From Paenibacillus sp. (lineage in GTDB: Bacteria > Bacillota > Bacilli > Paenibacillales > Paenibacillaceae), in assembly GCA_023512345.1 (NCBI GenBank), contig JAILZT010000009.1, positions 62,001-126,000 on the forward strand: a DNA stretch of 64,000 nt, given 5' to 3'. Shown here in pieces: positions 24,279 to 35,000 of this stretch (the stretch's first letter is position 1; every line of letters begins with the position of its first letter). The position numbers and the translations under genes were made by a program. The notes below the pieces were generated by a model, which did no database searches, was not told where the DNA came from, and saw only the letters and a list, made by a program, of their open reading frames with translations.

Positions 24279-27200
24279 ATGGGATGGAAATCACGATGGA
24301 ATAAACCGTTTGCTTCCTTGCTGACGACAGCTGTACTCTCTGTACAGGTCTTGGGCGGAACACTCTTAGGCACTCTGGGGGTTGCTGATAAAGCGGCTGC
24401 TGCTGATGCACCGACAATTGATCTGCGCGTTATGAGTACAACGGATGTGCACACCAACGTCACAGGCTGGGATTATTTCAAGAACGCACCCTCAACAACT
24501 GTTGGTCTCGACAAGACGGCAACCTTGGTCACAGCAGCTAGAAGCGAACAACCCAACAACCTCCTGCTAGATAACGGGGATCTAATTCAGGGAACTCCGC
24601 TCGGTACTTACATTGCGAAGGAATCCGGTCTGATGGATCCCGCTTCCTCCTCTAAGCTTCATCCGATGATTGCAGCTATGAATATCATGGGATACGACGC
24701 AGCGACATACGGCAATCATGAATTCAACTATGGATTAGAATTTTTGGACCGCACGGTCAACGGCAGTCAAGAGCCGAATACCGGTGCTGATTTTGAATAT
24801 TTGAATGCGAATATCTATAAACCGGATGGTGTAACGAACTATTTCAAACCCTACACCATCATTGAAAAAACATTAAAGGACAGCAACGGTGTTGACCAAA
24901 CGGTTAAAGTCGGCCTGCTCGGTCTTGTGACTCCACAGATTATGGAGTGGGACAAGGTTAACCTGGAAGGTAAGGTCATTACTAAGGATATAGCTGAAAC
25001 TGCAGAGAAGTACGTGCCATTAATGAAAAGCGCTGGAGCGCAGATCATTATCGCTATGGCGCATACTGGATTTGATGTAACGGCCGTAAAAGGTGATTTA
25101 TCAGAGAATGACATTAATGCACTGAGCAAGGTGCCGGGCATTGATGCAATCACGTTCTCACACACACATAAGGTATTCCCTACGGTGGATAACGCCAAGT
25201 TGGACTCCTCTTTCAAAGATCCTGCAACGCAGCTTCCATACAACAGCAGTGTGTCTGTTGTTGATAATGTGTATGGACGTATTAACGGCACCCCTGCCGT
25301 TCAAGCCGGCTTCGGGGGTGGGAATCTGGGTCTGATCGATATTAAGATCGTTCAAGACGGCAGCAGCTGGAAGGTCGACAAGGAAAGTACCAAAGCTTCA
25401 GTTCGGTCAATTGCTGGCGTTACAGGAGATCCAGCTGTGTATGCAGCTGTTCAAACCGCTCATGATGCCACTATCGCCTACACGGGTCAGAAGCTGGGCG
25501 AGACAACGGCTCCGATGAACAGCTATTTTGCGATGGTTCAGGACGATCCAACCGTTCAAATCGTAACGCAAGCGCAGAAATGGTATGTCGAAAACTATAT
25601 CAATACCAATCTCCCAGAGTACAAGGATCTGCCGATTCTCAGTGTAGGTGCTCCTTTTAAAGCAGGACGCAACGGTCCTACCGAGTATACGAGCATTGCT
25701 AAGGGCGATCTGACGATCCGAAGCGCAAGCGACTTGTATCTATACGACAATACGTTGAAAGCAATCAAGGTTAAAGGTGCTGTCGTACAAGAGTGGTTGG
25801 AAATGAGTGCAGGAGCATTCAACAAGATCGATCCAGCCCTAACTACACCGCAATCATTACTTAATACTGACTTTCAAGTATTCAACTTTGATGTGATTGA
25901 TGGCATTAAGTATAAGATTGATGTGACAAAAGAAGCGAAATACAACCCGAATGGATCGGTTAGAAATGTTAATTCCAGTCGTGTGACAGAAGTGACTTAT
26001 AATAATGAGCCATTAGATAAGAATATGGACTTCATTGTAGTTACGAACAACTATCGCGCGGGTGGTGGCGGTAACTTCCCTAATGTAAAGGGATCAGAAA
26101 TGATCATGGATACTCAGGAAGAAAACCGTCAGGTGTTAATGGACTATATTAAAGAAGTGGGAACAATCAATCCTACAGCCGATAATAACTGGTCCCTTTT
26201 GCCTATCAATGCAAATGTGAATATTACCTTCACTTCTGCGCCTGAGGCAGCAAACGTAATGCCATATAATATGGCCTATACCTATGAGAAGGACGTTAAA
26301 GGTTTCGGTATTTTCAAATTGAATATTGAGAATCCCATTGATCCCTCCAAAGAGGTGGAAGTTCACCTGATTGGTATTAATGACTTTCATGGCCAGCTCG
26401 ACACCGTTTCTACGGTCAGCAACAAACCTGCGGGAACAGCAGCCATTCTGGCTACTCATCTGAAACAAAAGCGGGCTATATATGCTAATTCATTGCTTTT
26501 CCATAACGGAGACTCCGTGGGTGCTTCTGCACCAGTATCCTCACTGGAACGGGATAAACCAACCCTGGAATGGATGAATATGATGGGCTTCGATGTGGGT
26601 TCTCTGGGGAATCATGAGTTTGATCAAGGTGTTGCGGCGCTAATGTCGCAGCTTAATGGTGGAGTAGATCCCAAGAACACGAATGTAACCCATGAAGGCG
26701 TAAACTTTCCATATGTTAATGCCAATGCTGTGAAAAGCACAACTGGCGAACCTATTATTGAACCTTACGTAATTAAGGAAATCGGCGGAGTGAAGATCGG
26801 ATTTATCGGTCTTGTTACCAAGTCTACGCCAAGTAAGGTATCTCCTTCCGGAACAGCAGGCGTGCGTTTCCTGACACCTGTGGAAGAGGTTAAGGCGGTT
26901 GAAGATTATGCCAAGGAACTTCAAGGCAAGGGTGTAGAAACGATTATTGTACTTGCACATGATCCGGCAACGACCAGAAGTGGTGTGACAACAGGAGAAG
27001 CGGCTGATCTGGCAATTGCACTTCCAGCGAATTCTCCGGTGGATGTTATCGTTGCGGGTGACAATCACGCGTTGGCTAACGGACTTGTAAATGGCAAGTT
27101 GATTGTCCAAGCGTACTCATACGGAACGGCATTTGAGGACATTAGACTTGTGATTGACCCTACAACCGGAGATGTGAAACGCAAATCTGCTGTTATTAGC

Positions 27201-28577
27201 TCTACTTTCCATGAAGGTGTGACGCCTGACGCAGCTACGGTTGCTCTGGTTAATAAGTATTTGGCTCTGCATCCGGAGCTAACGAAGCCAGTAGGAACAA
27301 CTGACGGAAGCATTACCCGTACAGATGCCTACATCAAAGAAGCGGCTCTCGGCAATCTGATTGCTGACGCGATGCGCAACTCCAACTTTGATGATGGCAA
27401 GGGTCCTGCGGACTTTGCTTTCATGAATCCGGGTGGTATTCGTGCCGATCTTCCGAACGGAGATGTGACCTTTGGTGATTTAGCTAAGATCCAGCCGTTT
27501 GGTAACACGTTGGTGAAGCTGACGCTGACCGGTGCACAAATCAAGACCCTGCTTCAGCAGCAATGGGCTATAAAAGCTGATGGAACGCCAGATATCAAGA
27601 CCTTGCAAATCTCAGGATTAAAGTATACGGCGAATATGGATGTCCCGGTAGCTGAGCGTATTGCAAGTTTAACGCTAACCAATGGAACGCCTATTAACCC
27701 GACTCAAAATTATACGGCTGTTGTCAATAACTTCATGGCAGCAGGCGGAGATAACTACAAAGTACTGACAGAAGCCAGCGTTTCAATACCTGGTCCGATT
27801 GATCTAGACGTCTTCTACGATTACATCGTGAAGAAATTTAATGGCGGTAAAATTACTGCAGCCATCGAAGGCCGGATTACGAACAATCCGACCACACCGG
27901 TTGTAACGCCTGCTCCATACAATCCGGGACCTGCACCAACAACAGTTCCTACACCGACGCCAAGTCCTTCGGCGACACCAGTACCAAGTGCGACTCCGGC
28001 TCCGACGGCTGCACCGGTAGCGGTGGAATTCAAGGATTTAGGTAAGGTGGCTTGGGCTAAGACGGCTATTGAGAGTCTAGCAGCTCAAGGTATTATCAAA
28101 GGTGTGGGTGGAGATAGCTTCGCACCGACTCAAAGTGTATCCAGAGCTGAATTTGTAACACTGCTGGTACGTGCATTGAAATTAACGGGTACTGGTACAC
28201 CTGTTGCATTCGGTGATGTCAAGCAGGGTGTATGGTATACGGATGCCATTTCCATTGCAGTGAATGCCGGCATCGTCAAGGGCTCCGGTAACGGCAAGTT
28301 TGATCCAAGCCGTGAAATTACTCGTGAAGAAATGGCCATTATGGTTGCAAACGCCTTGAAGATGAAGGGGCTTCTACAGTCTGACAACGACAACGCGGCG
28401 CTGCAAAAGTTCGCCGATAAGGGAAGTATCGCCCCTTATGCACAGAATTCTGTAGCGCAGTTGACCAACCTAGGAATTATCAATGGGGTCGATGTCGACC
28501 AATTCAATCCAAAGGGCATTTCCAATCGTGCACAAGCTGCGGTGATTATCTTCCGCATGCTGGATCTAGCTTCCTAA
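24279..28577 (+). CDS. Surface-anchored double nucleotidase/cyclic phosphodiesterase with SLH domains
   Basis: A 1432-aa secreted enzyme. A signal peptide (MGWKSRWNKPF, hydrophobic stretch, cleavage near AAAADA) is followed by two complete UshA/CpdB-type modules. The first has DVHTN, NGDLIQGTPLG, YGNHEFNYG and HTHK plus a 5'-nucleotidase C domain (about 30-660); the second has NDFHGQLD, NGDSVGAS, LGNHEFDQG and AGDNHA plus its own C domain (about 690-1200). A Pro/Thr/Ser linker leads to three SLH repeats beginning FKDLGKV, FGDVKQG and FADKGSI, which bind secondary cell-wall polymer. It should release phosphate and nucleosides from extracellular 2',3'-cyclic and 5'-nucleotides. GGGAGG lies 12 nt before ATG 24279; an upstream TTG at 24255 is less likely. 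Confidence 0.94.
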   Translation: MGWKSRWNKPFASLLTTAVLSVQVLGGTLLGTLGVADKAAAADAPTIDLRVMSTTDVHTNVTGWDYFKNAPSTTVGLDKTATLVTAARSEQPNNLLLDNGDLIQGTPLGTYIAKESGLMDPASSSKLHPMIAAMNIMGYDAATYGNHEFNYGLEFLDRTVNGSQEPNTGADFEYLNANIYKPDGVTNYFKPYTIIEKTLKDSNGVDQTVKVGLLGLVTPQIMEWDKVNLEGKVITKDIAETAEKYVPLMKSAGAQIIIAMAHTGFDVTAVKGDLSENDINALSKVPGIDAITFSHTHKVFPTVDNAKLDSSFKDPATQLPYNSSVSVVDNVYGRINGTPAVQAGFGGGNLGLIDIKIVQDGSSWKVDKESTKASVRSIAGVTGDPAVYAAVQTAHDATIAYTGQKLGETTAPMNSYFAMVQDDPTVQIVTQAQKWYVENYINTNLPEYKDLPILSVGAPFKAGRNGPTEYTSIAKGDLTIRSASDLYLYDNTLKAIKVKGAVVQEWLEMSAGAFNKIDPALTTPQSLLNTDFQVFNFDVIDGIKYKIDVTKEAKYNPNGSVRNVNSSRVTEVTYNNEPLDKNMDFIVVTNNYRAGGGGNFPNVKGSEMIMDTQEENRQVLMDYIKEVGTINPTADNNWSLLPINANVNITFTSAPEAANVMPYNMAYTYEKDVKGFGIFKLNIENPIDPSKEVEVHLIGINDFHGQLDTVSTVSNKPAGTAAILATHLKQKRAIYANSLLFHNGDSVGASAPVSSLERDKPTLEWMNMMGFDVGSLGNHEFDQGVAALMSQLNGGVDPKNTNVTHEGVNFPYVNANAVKSTTGEPIIEPYVIKEIGGVKIGFIGLVTKSTPSKVSPSGTAGVRFLTPVEEVKAVEDYAKELQGKGVETIIVLAHDPATTRSGVTTGEAADLAIALPANSPVDVIVAGDNHALANGLVNGKLIVQAYSYGTAFEDIRLVIDPTTGDVKRKSAVISSTFHEGVTPDAATVALVNKYLALHPELTKPVGTTDGSITRTDAYIKEAALGNLIADAMRNSNFDDGKGPADFAFMNPGGIRADLPNGDVTFGDLAKIQPFGNTLVKLTLTGAQIKTLLQQQWAIKADGTPDIKTLQISGLKYTANMDVPVAERIASLTLTNGTPINPTQNYTAVVNNFMAAGGDNYKVLTEASVSIPGPIDLDVFYDYIVKKFNGGKITAAIEGRITNNPTTPVVTPAPYNPGPAPTTVPTPTPSPSATPVPSATPAPTAAPVAVEFKDLGKVAWAKTAIESLAAQGIIKGVGGDSFAPTQSVSRAEFVTLLVRALKLTGTGTPVAFGDVKQGVWYTDAISIAVNAGIVKGSGNGKFDPSREITREEMAIMVANALKMKGLLQSDNDNAALQKFADKGSIAPYAQNSVAQLTNLGIINGVDVDQFNPKGISNRAQAAVIIFRMLDLAS

Positions 28578-28595
28578 TTATCTACATTACACAAC

Positions 28596-28643
28596 AAAAA
28601 GGTGTTTCCTTTGTCATCTGACGACAGGGGAGCGCCTTTTTTT
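28596..28643 (+). terminator. Nucleotidase gene terminator
   Basis: AAAAAGG through TTTGTC pairs, with G-U steps, to GACAGGGG through GCC, followed by seven T. Confidence 0.8.
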
Positions 28644-28744
28644 GCGCGTAACAACTGATCTTATGATATTTTTAACATACAGATTATAGGACAAACCATA
28701 CTATATGGGAAATAGAGGATATAAAAGGAAGGTGGCTAATAATA

Positions 28745-28873
28745 ATGAATAAACTTGTAAAAACAGTAGTTATCGTATTAATGGTGGTTTGGTTAAGTGG
28801 ATGTGGCCTTGTAAGTAACCAACAAAACGCTCAAGACAACCAGGATCAAGCTGTTGAGTCAGTAGTCAGGTAG
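28745..28873 (+). CDS. Small lipoprotein, 42 aa
   Basis: ATG 28745 opens a 42-codon frame: MNKLVKT, a hydrophobic run VVIVLMVVW, lipobox LSGC at residues 17-20, then a Gln/Asn/Asp-rich tail ending ESVVR. AGGAAGG lies about 9 nt upstream and a terminator follows 30 nt after the stop, so it is a complete transcription unit. The mature lipopeptide would be only about 23 residues. No family recognised; similar tiny lipoproteins are common in Paenibacillaceae and often overlooked. Confidence 0.7.
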   Translation: MNKLVKTVVIVLMVVWLSGCGLVSNQQNAQDNQDQAVESVVR

Positions 28874-28902
28874 ATTTTATTGTTATAGCCTCTGGGATTA
28901 TC

Positions 28903-28943
28903 ATAAAAAAAGAAACCACCCTTTAATTGAAGGGTGGCTTTTT
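28903..28943. terminator. Bidirectional terminator
   Basis: A-run, CCACCCTT-TAATTG-AAGGGTGG, T-run; serves the small lipoprotein gene (+) and the GH2 gene (-). Confidence 0.88.
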
Positions 28944-28982
28944 CATTGTAAAGCTGTTGTAGGATCATCTGGAGCAGGTATT

Positions 28983-31784
28983 CTATTTAAGATAAGAATG
29001 TAATTGAGAAATGCTCCACTCCGCAGTAGGTTTGAAGTCCTCAGAAGACACATAGCTGAAAATACTAGATAACAACTGTCGTCCTTCCAACGTATGGGTG
29101 ATTTGCTCAACGTCACAAGGGAACACAAGCGCTTTTCCTTTAGCCACAGTGCATTCGAAGAGAAGACCCAACTTATGGTTTCTCTCAAAATTATCTATCG
29201 TCTGAACGATTGGGCGGAAATCCCTCGGGGTATCATCTAAAATGATTGAGCGTGAGTTGGATACGATACTCCACCAAGGGTAGGTGGAATGCTCCTCGCA
29301 AGGGAAATGCTTAAAAACTGGATGCTGATGATCAATTAATAGACCCATGGTACCGACGGGAACTTCCTTGTTCATGCTCTCTGAGATGGACCGGAACATA
29401 GGATAGCACCAGAAGTCTGTGCTATACAAACCTTCAATGGAATTGGTTAAGCCATCGAGATTAGGGATGATAACGACACTTTCTCCATTTTCCAGCAATG
29501 CTACTGCCTCTTCGGATAAGTTATTAAACAGGTGTATTCCTGTTTTGTCGATAGAAACTTGCTGTGGATATACCCATAAGTCATAGGTTTTCACTACATC
29601 CATTCCTTCTATTTCCAAAGAAAAAGTGATCTTGTTCATCGACTCCACATTCGGCATAGGGACCTGGATCTCGCCGATCTCCAAGTAGTTGTTGTCTGCA
29701 GACCCTGAAGCGGATAACTCTCCGTTCGTATATACTCCGCCTTTGCCGTCGGATAGATTCCACAGCACCTTGTAGCTGCCCAAGGGTACATTCCTGTAAT
29801 AAGCTAATTCAACCTGTGCATTAAAGATTTCTCCAGCCGCATAATTGTACTTGTCGAATCTAGCCAGAAGTACGGCGTCTGAGCAAAAGCTGCGCCACTC
29901 TTCAGGCGAAATGAGCCCCTTAGAATCCATGAATGCATCCAGAACCCCAACTAAGGCGGTCCCTTGACCACTGAAGTCTTGTAAATCTAACAGCTGAAAT
30001 CCCGCCATTTTTCGGGAGCGGAATGCTGCCTCCAGCTCTTCTTTATAGCATTCCATGGCAAGTTTTCCTGAGGCTAAGAAATATTGGTGAGCTAGATGAT
30101 CTAAACCTTTCTCTTCAAGGCGTTTTTTGAAAATTTCAAAGTTTCGTGCTTTTAGGGGACCCGTATATTTATCGATTTCTCGGAAGTCTGGGAAGGTTTG
30201 ATACTGTCCGATTTCATGGGAGACGACCGGAATCTTAGGGATAAGAACATCTTGGCTTTCAGTAGCTTTCACTGTTTTTGTTCCTGTGCCATATTGAATT
30301 TGGATGGTTCCCTCGGTATTCGATTCTAACGGATCCATAGTTTGCGTTGGCGAAATATGCTCATCATAGTCTTTCATTGTGCTTGGCATATCGGTTTGGA
30401 CATGGCCAAGAGGGGCGTCGCACATTGCGTATGAACCTCTGATTAGGCGGTCTCTTGAAAACCGGACTCCGGAAAAGAAATCGTCATGCTCCAGAAAGAC
30501 CGGAACAAATTGAAAGTTGTTGGAGCCTTGCGTGTAAAGATGGCGGGTATCGACTTCCTTGTAGGATTTTAAAATCGCATTAATTCTTTCTTGACTGCCC
30601 CAAAGCTCGTTGCCGAGAGACATCATGGTGAAAGAAGGGTGATTCCCGAAGACTCTCATCATCTCAAAGCCCTCGCGAATTAGATAATCCTGTTCTGCCT
30701 GGTTATGGTTGTCATCCTTTTCGTCGGTAATCGTGCCCCAGAATGGCAGCTCCGGCTGCATATAAATGCCAAGCATATCGGCTGCGGTAAAAGCAGCTTC
30801 AGGCGGACAGCAAGTATGGAAGCGGTAATGATTGATTCCATAGGATTGTGAAATGCTCAGTACGTTATACCATTCCTCTACAGTTGTAGGGGCGAAGCCA
30901 GTCCGTGGAAAAATCAGACCGTCATGCTTCCCGCGAAGAAAGGTTGTTGTCCCATTTATCGTAAACTTATCACCGTTTGCCTGGAAATCCCGTAAACCGA
31001 CAATGATCTCCTGTGTATCCACCGTTAATCCGTTAAGGACTAAGCTCAGGTTCAGCTTATACAGATTCGGCTCAAATTCGCTCCAAAGAAGAGCGTTCTC
31101 TCCCAAAGGATAGCTGATAGTAATCTCACCAGAGGAAACGGGAACCTCAATCTTTTCTGGGTGATGGCCTAGTGGGCTGTTAAAGCTGGCTGCAGAAACG
31201 GACAACATTCCTTGATCCGTACCGATCACCTTGGCATGGATTGTGAACGTCTTTTGTTCGATATTGGAGAAGACTTGGACATCGTTCACATAGGCTTGAT
31301 TGAATAGTTGCAGCTCGATTTTTCCTGTGATGCCGTTCCAATTCGTCTGCGTGTCAGGTGAGGTTAGGTGGCCGCCCTTGGTTGGATATCCGGTGTTGTC
31401 TACGCGAATGGTGAGGGAGTGCTTCCCTTTCGGCAAATATTTAGTGACGTCATACACATGTGGAGTGGACAGGCTGTCTTGGGTGCCAACTTCAATCCCA
31501 TCGATCCAAACGGTTGTAATACGCGTTCTTTCCAAGTAAAGAAAACAGTTCTTGTCCGAATTCTCGTCATTTATCGTAATCTCTTTGGAAAACCAGGCGC
31601 TTCCCTCAAAGTGATATTCATCCGTAAGAAAGTGGGTTTCCGATCTATCGTTCGGTTTCCCTTTTTTAGAGTGTGAGGTGGTGCTGGGCAGTGTTATGGT
31701 ATCTGCATACGGTAATTTTACCCCCAGCTTTTCCTCATCCAGTTGAAAATTCCAAACGCCTTGCAAATCTATTGTCGTATACAT
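28983..31784 (-). CDS. Glycoside hydrolase family 2 enzyme
   Basis: A 933-aa GH2 retaining glycosidase. The N-terminal sugar-binding domain (about 1-180) includes the signature NWNGITGKIELQLF; an Ig-like domain follows, then the TIM barrel with NHYRFHTCCPPEAAF. The general acid/base is Glu393 in MSLGNELWG and the nucleophile Glu524 in VSHEIGQY. Residues beyond ~700 form additional beta domains. Without a signal peptide it acts inside the cell on imported oligosaccharides. Its specificity (galactose, glucuronate, arabinose or mannose) cannot be fixed by eye. AAGGGGAG precedes ATG 31784. It diverges from the GH51 gene, suggesting joint use on pectin side chains. Confidence 0.9.
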   Translation of the reverse strand: MYTTIDLQGVWNFQLDEEKLGVKLPYADTITLPSTTSHSKKGKPNDRSETHFLTDEYHFEGSAWFSKEITINDENSDKNCFLYLERTRITTVWIDGIEVGTQDSLSTPHVYDVTKYLPKGKHSLTIRVDNTGYPTKGGHLTSPDTQTNWNGITGKIELQLFNQAYVNDVQVFSNIEQKTFTIHAKVIGTDQGMLSVSAASFNSPLGHHPEKIEVPVSSGEITISYPLGENALLWSEFEPNLYKLNLSLVLNGLTVDTQEIIVGLRDFQANGDKFTINGTTTFLRGKHDGLIFPRTGFAPTTVEEWYNVLSISQSYGINHYRFHTCCPPEAAFTAADMLGIYMQPELPFWGTITDEKDDNHNQAEQDYLIREGFEMMRVFGNHPSFTMMSLGNELWGSQERINAILKSYKEVDTRHLYTQGSNNFQFVPVFLEHDDFFSGVRFSRDRLIRGSYAMCDAPLGHVQTDMPSTMKDYDEHISPTQTMDPLESNTEGTIQIQYGTGTKTVKATESQDVLIPKIPVVSHEIGQYQTFPDFREIDKYTGPLKARNFEIFKKRLEEKGLDHLAHQYFLASGKLAMECYKEELEAAFRSRKMAGFQLLDLQDFSGQGTALVGVLDAFMDSKGLISPEEWRSFCSDAVLLARFDKYNYAAGEIFNAQVELAYYRNVPLGSYKVLWNLSDGKGGVYTNGELSASGSADNNYLEIGEIQVPMPNVESMNKITFSLEIEGMDVVKTYDLWVYPQQVSIDKTGIHLFNNLSEEAVALLENGESVVIIPNLDGLTNSIEGLYSTDFWCYPMFRSISESMNKEVPVGTMGLLIDHQHPVFKHFPCEEHSTYPWWSIVSNSRSIILDDTPRDFRPIVQTIDNFERNHKLGLLFECTVAKGKALVFPCDVEQITHTLEGRQLLSSIFSYVSSEDFKPTAEWSISQLHSYLK

Positions 31785-32002
31785 CGCTCGAGCTCCCCTT
31801 TCATTGCAAGAACATTATATTTAAACGCAAATTGGGCGTCTATATAATAAAAACCCCACAGGATATAACAATTTGGTAATCAAGCTGAGAAAAGTCAGTG
31901 TCTTTTTTAATTGTTGGCTAGAGAGCTTTTCAACAATGGATACGAATCTTGCAATTATTTTATTGAAAAGTGTGCGGATAATGAGTAGTATGAATTTAGA
32001 TC

Positions 32003-32040
32003 GTTTAACGTTTATATTAACTAGTTTACATTTATATTAA
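32003..32040 (+). promoter_or_regulatory. Direct repeat upstream of the GH51 gene
   Basis: GTTTAACGTTTATATTAA (32003-32020) and GTTTACATTTATATTAA (32024-32040) are near-identical copies about two helical turns apart, 25 nt before the start codon. Two-turn direct repeats suit AraC-type regulators; one is encoded 5 kb downstream. The rest of the 280-bp GH2-GH51 gap is AT-rich without other clear signals. Confidence 0.5.
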
Positions 32041-32064
32041 ATAAAAGGTATAGGAGAAACGAAG

Positions 32065-35000
32065 ATGACCACTTTCCGGGATCAAATCATTGCGCAATAC
32101 AAGTTTAATGATGCAAGCCATGTTGGCAAGGACAGCTCTGGGTTAGGTAATGACGGGGTTGCCTCCGGGTTGGTACCCCCTGTAATCTCTAATGTTAACG
32201 GCAAATCAGCGGTTGTTCTTGCGGGTGGGTCGAGCGGGGCTTCCTTTGTACAGCTGCCTTCCGACCTTCTGCAGAATGTGAGCGACAATACAGGGGTTAC
32301 AATTACGGCATGGGTAAACTTCGGCAAAGGCTCTAACGTATGGGATCGTATCTTTGACTTTGGCAAGGGGCCGACAGGACCTTATATGTTCCTGACACGT
32401 AACTTGCGCGGAACTCTTACGGCAGGCGGTGATTTGGTTGTGGATCCCGGCAGAGGCTTCGGCATAGGGGAGTGGATGCACATCGCTATGTCTGTGGTCG
32501 GGACAGAAGGTGGGGCATTAAGCAGCGCGGGTCCGATTGTATATGTGAACGGTGAAGTGGCGGCCGATGGTTCCATCAGCCAAACCTCCAGCGGCAACTA
32601 TGCTGCTTTACGCAGATGGTTCGAGACGTTTACAGACAAGACCAACTACAGCAACAACTTTATTGGTCATTCCCAGCATGATGCGGATGCAGATTTTGCG
32701 GGTGCCTTCTCGGACTTCCGAATCTATGCAGCCGGTTTGTCTACGGACGAAGTTATCGAGGTAATGTGCGAGTCTTTGACGGATGAAGAGATCGTAAAGC
32801 TGGCCGGCGATAAGTATTTGTCCCTTCCAACAACGATCATAACCGAGGATCTGTCTTTGCCTACAATTCTCATGGGCGGGAAAGTGAAAGTGAGCTGGAA
32901 GTCCAGCCAACCGGAGTCGCTATCGGACAGCGGGCAAGTTCAACTCATAACCTCTGCACAAGGAGTCACTATAACAGCAGTGCTGAGCAAGGGTTCAAGC
33001 TCTGTTGAGAAGAGTTTTGAAGTATCCGTTCTTCCGAGCCATCTGCCTCCTTACACGTTGACCATTCATGGAAATAAGGAAGTACTCGATATCAGTGAAG
33101 TGATGTATGGCTTGTTCTACGAGGATATTAACAATGCGGCTGACGGTGGGATTTATGCGGAGCTTGTACAGAATCGTTCTTTTGAGTCCTTTCTGTTTGA
33201 CACCTATTCCCATACCTCCGGGGAATGCGGCTGCTCTACCGGCCGGAACCGGGACCCATTATTCGCTTGGTCAGGCGACACAGATAAGATGACTCCGAAC
33301 AGTACAGGTGGATTGAATGAGTTCTTTGACGTCAAAGACAAAGACGTTAACTCCTACTATGTGACCGTAGCGGATGGTGCAGTTATCCGGAATAAGGGGT
33401 TTGCCGATTCCAATCAACACTGTGCTATGTCCATCAAAGAAGGAGACAGGTATGATTTCACGATTTGGGCAAAAGCCGTTTCTGCGGGAACGATCACACT
33501 ACAGCTGCAGGATGCAGACGGTTCACCTATTAGTGATTCCGTCACGATACAGGTGGAGGGCGGAAACACATGGAAGAAGTATGGTGTGGATTCCAAGCTT
33601 GCGCTGACAGGTTCAGCTACCGTGCTGGGTCAGCTGGCGCTTATTTTTGAAGGTGAAATATCTATTGATATGGTATCCCTGTTTCCTCAAGATGTATGGG
33701 GTGCAGGGGAAGAGGCGCGGTCCCAATCGGCACATAGTAACTACCAAGGTAACCCTAACTACAGGCTGAGAAAAGATTTGGTCAACGCGCTTGTGGACAT
33801 GCATCCCAAGTTCCTGCGTTTCCCGGGCGGTTGTATCTCCGAAGGCTCTTTTATTTGGGAGAACGTATATGATTGGAAAGAATCTATTGGCGATATCGAG
33901 CTGCGCAAAGAAAACTTTAATGTATGGGGCTATATGATGACTATGGGCCTCGGTTATATGGAATATTTCCAGCTGGCTGAAGACTTGAATGCAACACCGC
34001 TTCCGGTTATGGCCTGCGGCGTTCTCTGCCAAGCCCGTTCGGACTATGCTCACCCGGCAGGCGGCGCGTTAAGGGATTACTTCATTAAGAACTTTACCGA
34101 CTTGATCGACTTTGCCATCTGCATGGATTTCGAGCATAACGAATGGGCGGCAATGCGTAGACATATGGGCCACGAGGCTCCGTTTGATCTGCGGTATCTA
34201 GGTGTAGGGAATGAAAACTGGGGTCCGGAGTTCTTCGCCAACTTTGAAGTGTTCAAGACTTCTATCGATGCGTACATGGAGACTAACTATCCGGGCTATG
34301 AGCTGCATATTATCTCTACCGTTGGTGCTCAAGCGGACGACGATGCCTACCAGCAAGGCTGGAAATTCTTAAGCGGTAATATGAGCGGTTCGGCTGAGGT
34401 GGCTTTTGCGGATGGAACTAAGGTTATTGAAGAAACCGTGACCTGGTACGAGCAACAAAAGAACTACATGGATACAATTGCAGACGAGCACTACTATCGT
34501 TCTAATGACTACCTTCTGAATAACGTGGACCGTTATAACTACTACTATAGAGCTTATAATGAAGATAACAGTATGGACTGGAAGGAAACCTCTAAGGTTT
34601 TTGTGGGGGAGTATGCTTCTACGGATAAAAATACATTGGCAGGTGCGGTAGCAGAGGCAGCTCTGATGACCGGCTTCGAAAATAATGCGGATGTGGTTCG
34701 GCTGGCTGCTTATGCGCCGCTGTTCAACAAAGTGCTGACGGATGGCACCTACAGATGGACCCCGGACTGCATCTGGTTCGACGATGAAACGGTATGGTTC
34801 ACGCCGAATTATTATGTACAGCAGCTTTATGCCAAATACTTGGGCAACAAAGTTCTAGCCACTTCCTTCGCCACTTACAACAAGGGCAAGTCGGTCGATT
34901 TGATTCCACATGGCGGAATTGAAATTGCGACAGGGAATGCCGAGATAGAAGTGATGCGTGTAACCGTAACCTCCAACAAGGATGGCAGCATACTTCTAGC

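Noticed and set aside
26640..27110. 156-codon antisense ORF inside the nucleotidase gene
   Set aside because: Shadow of a well-supported coding frame with conserved motifs.
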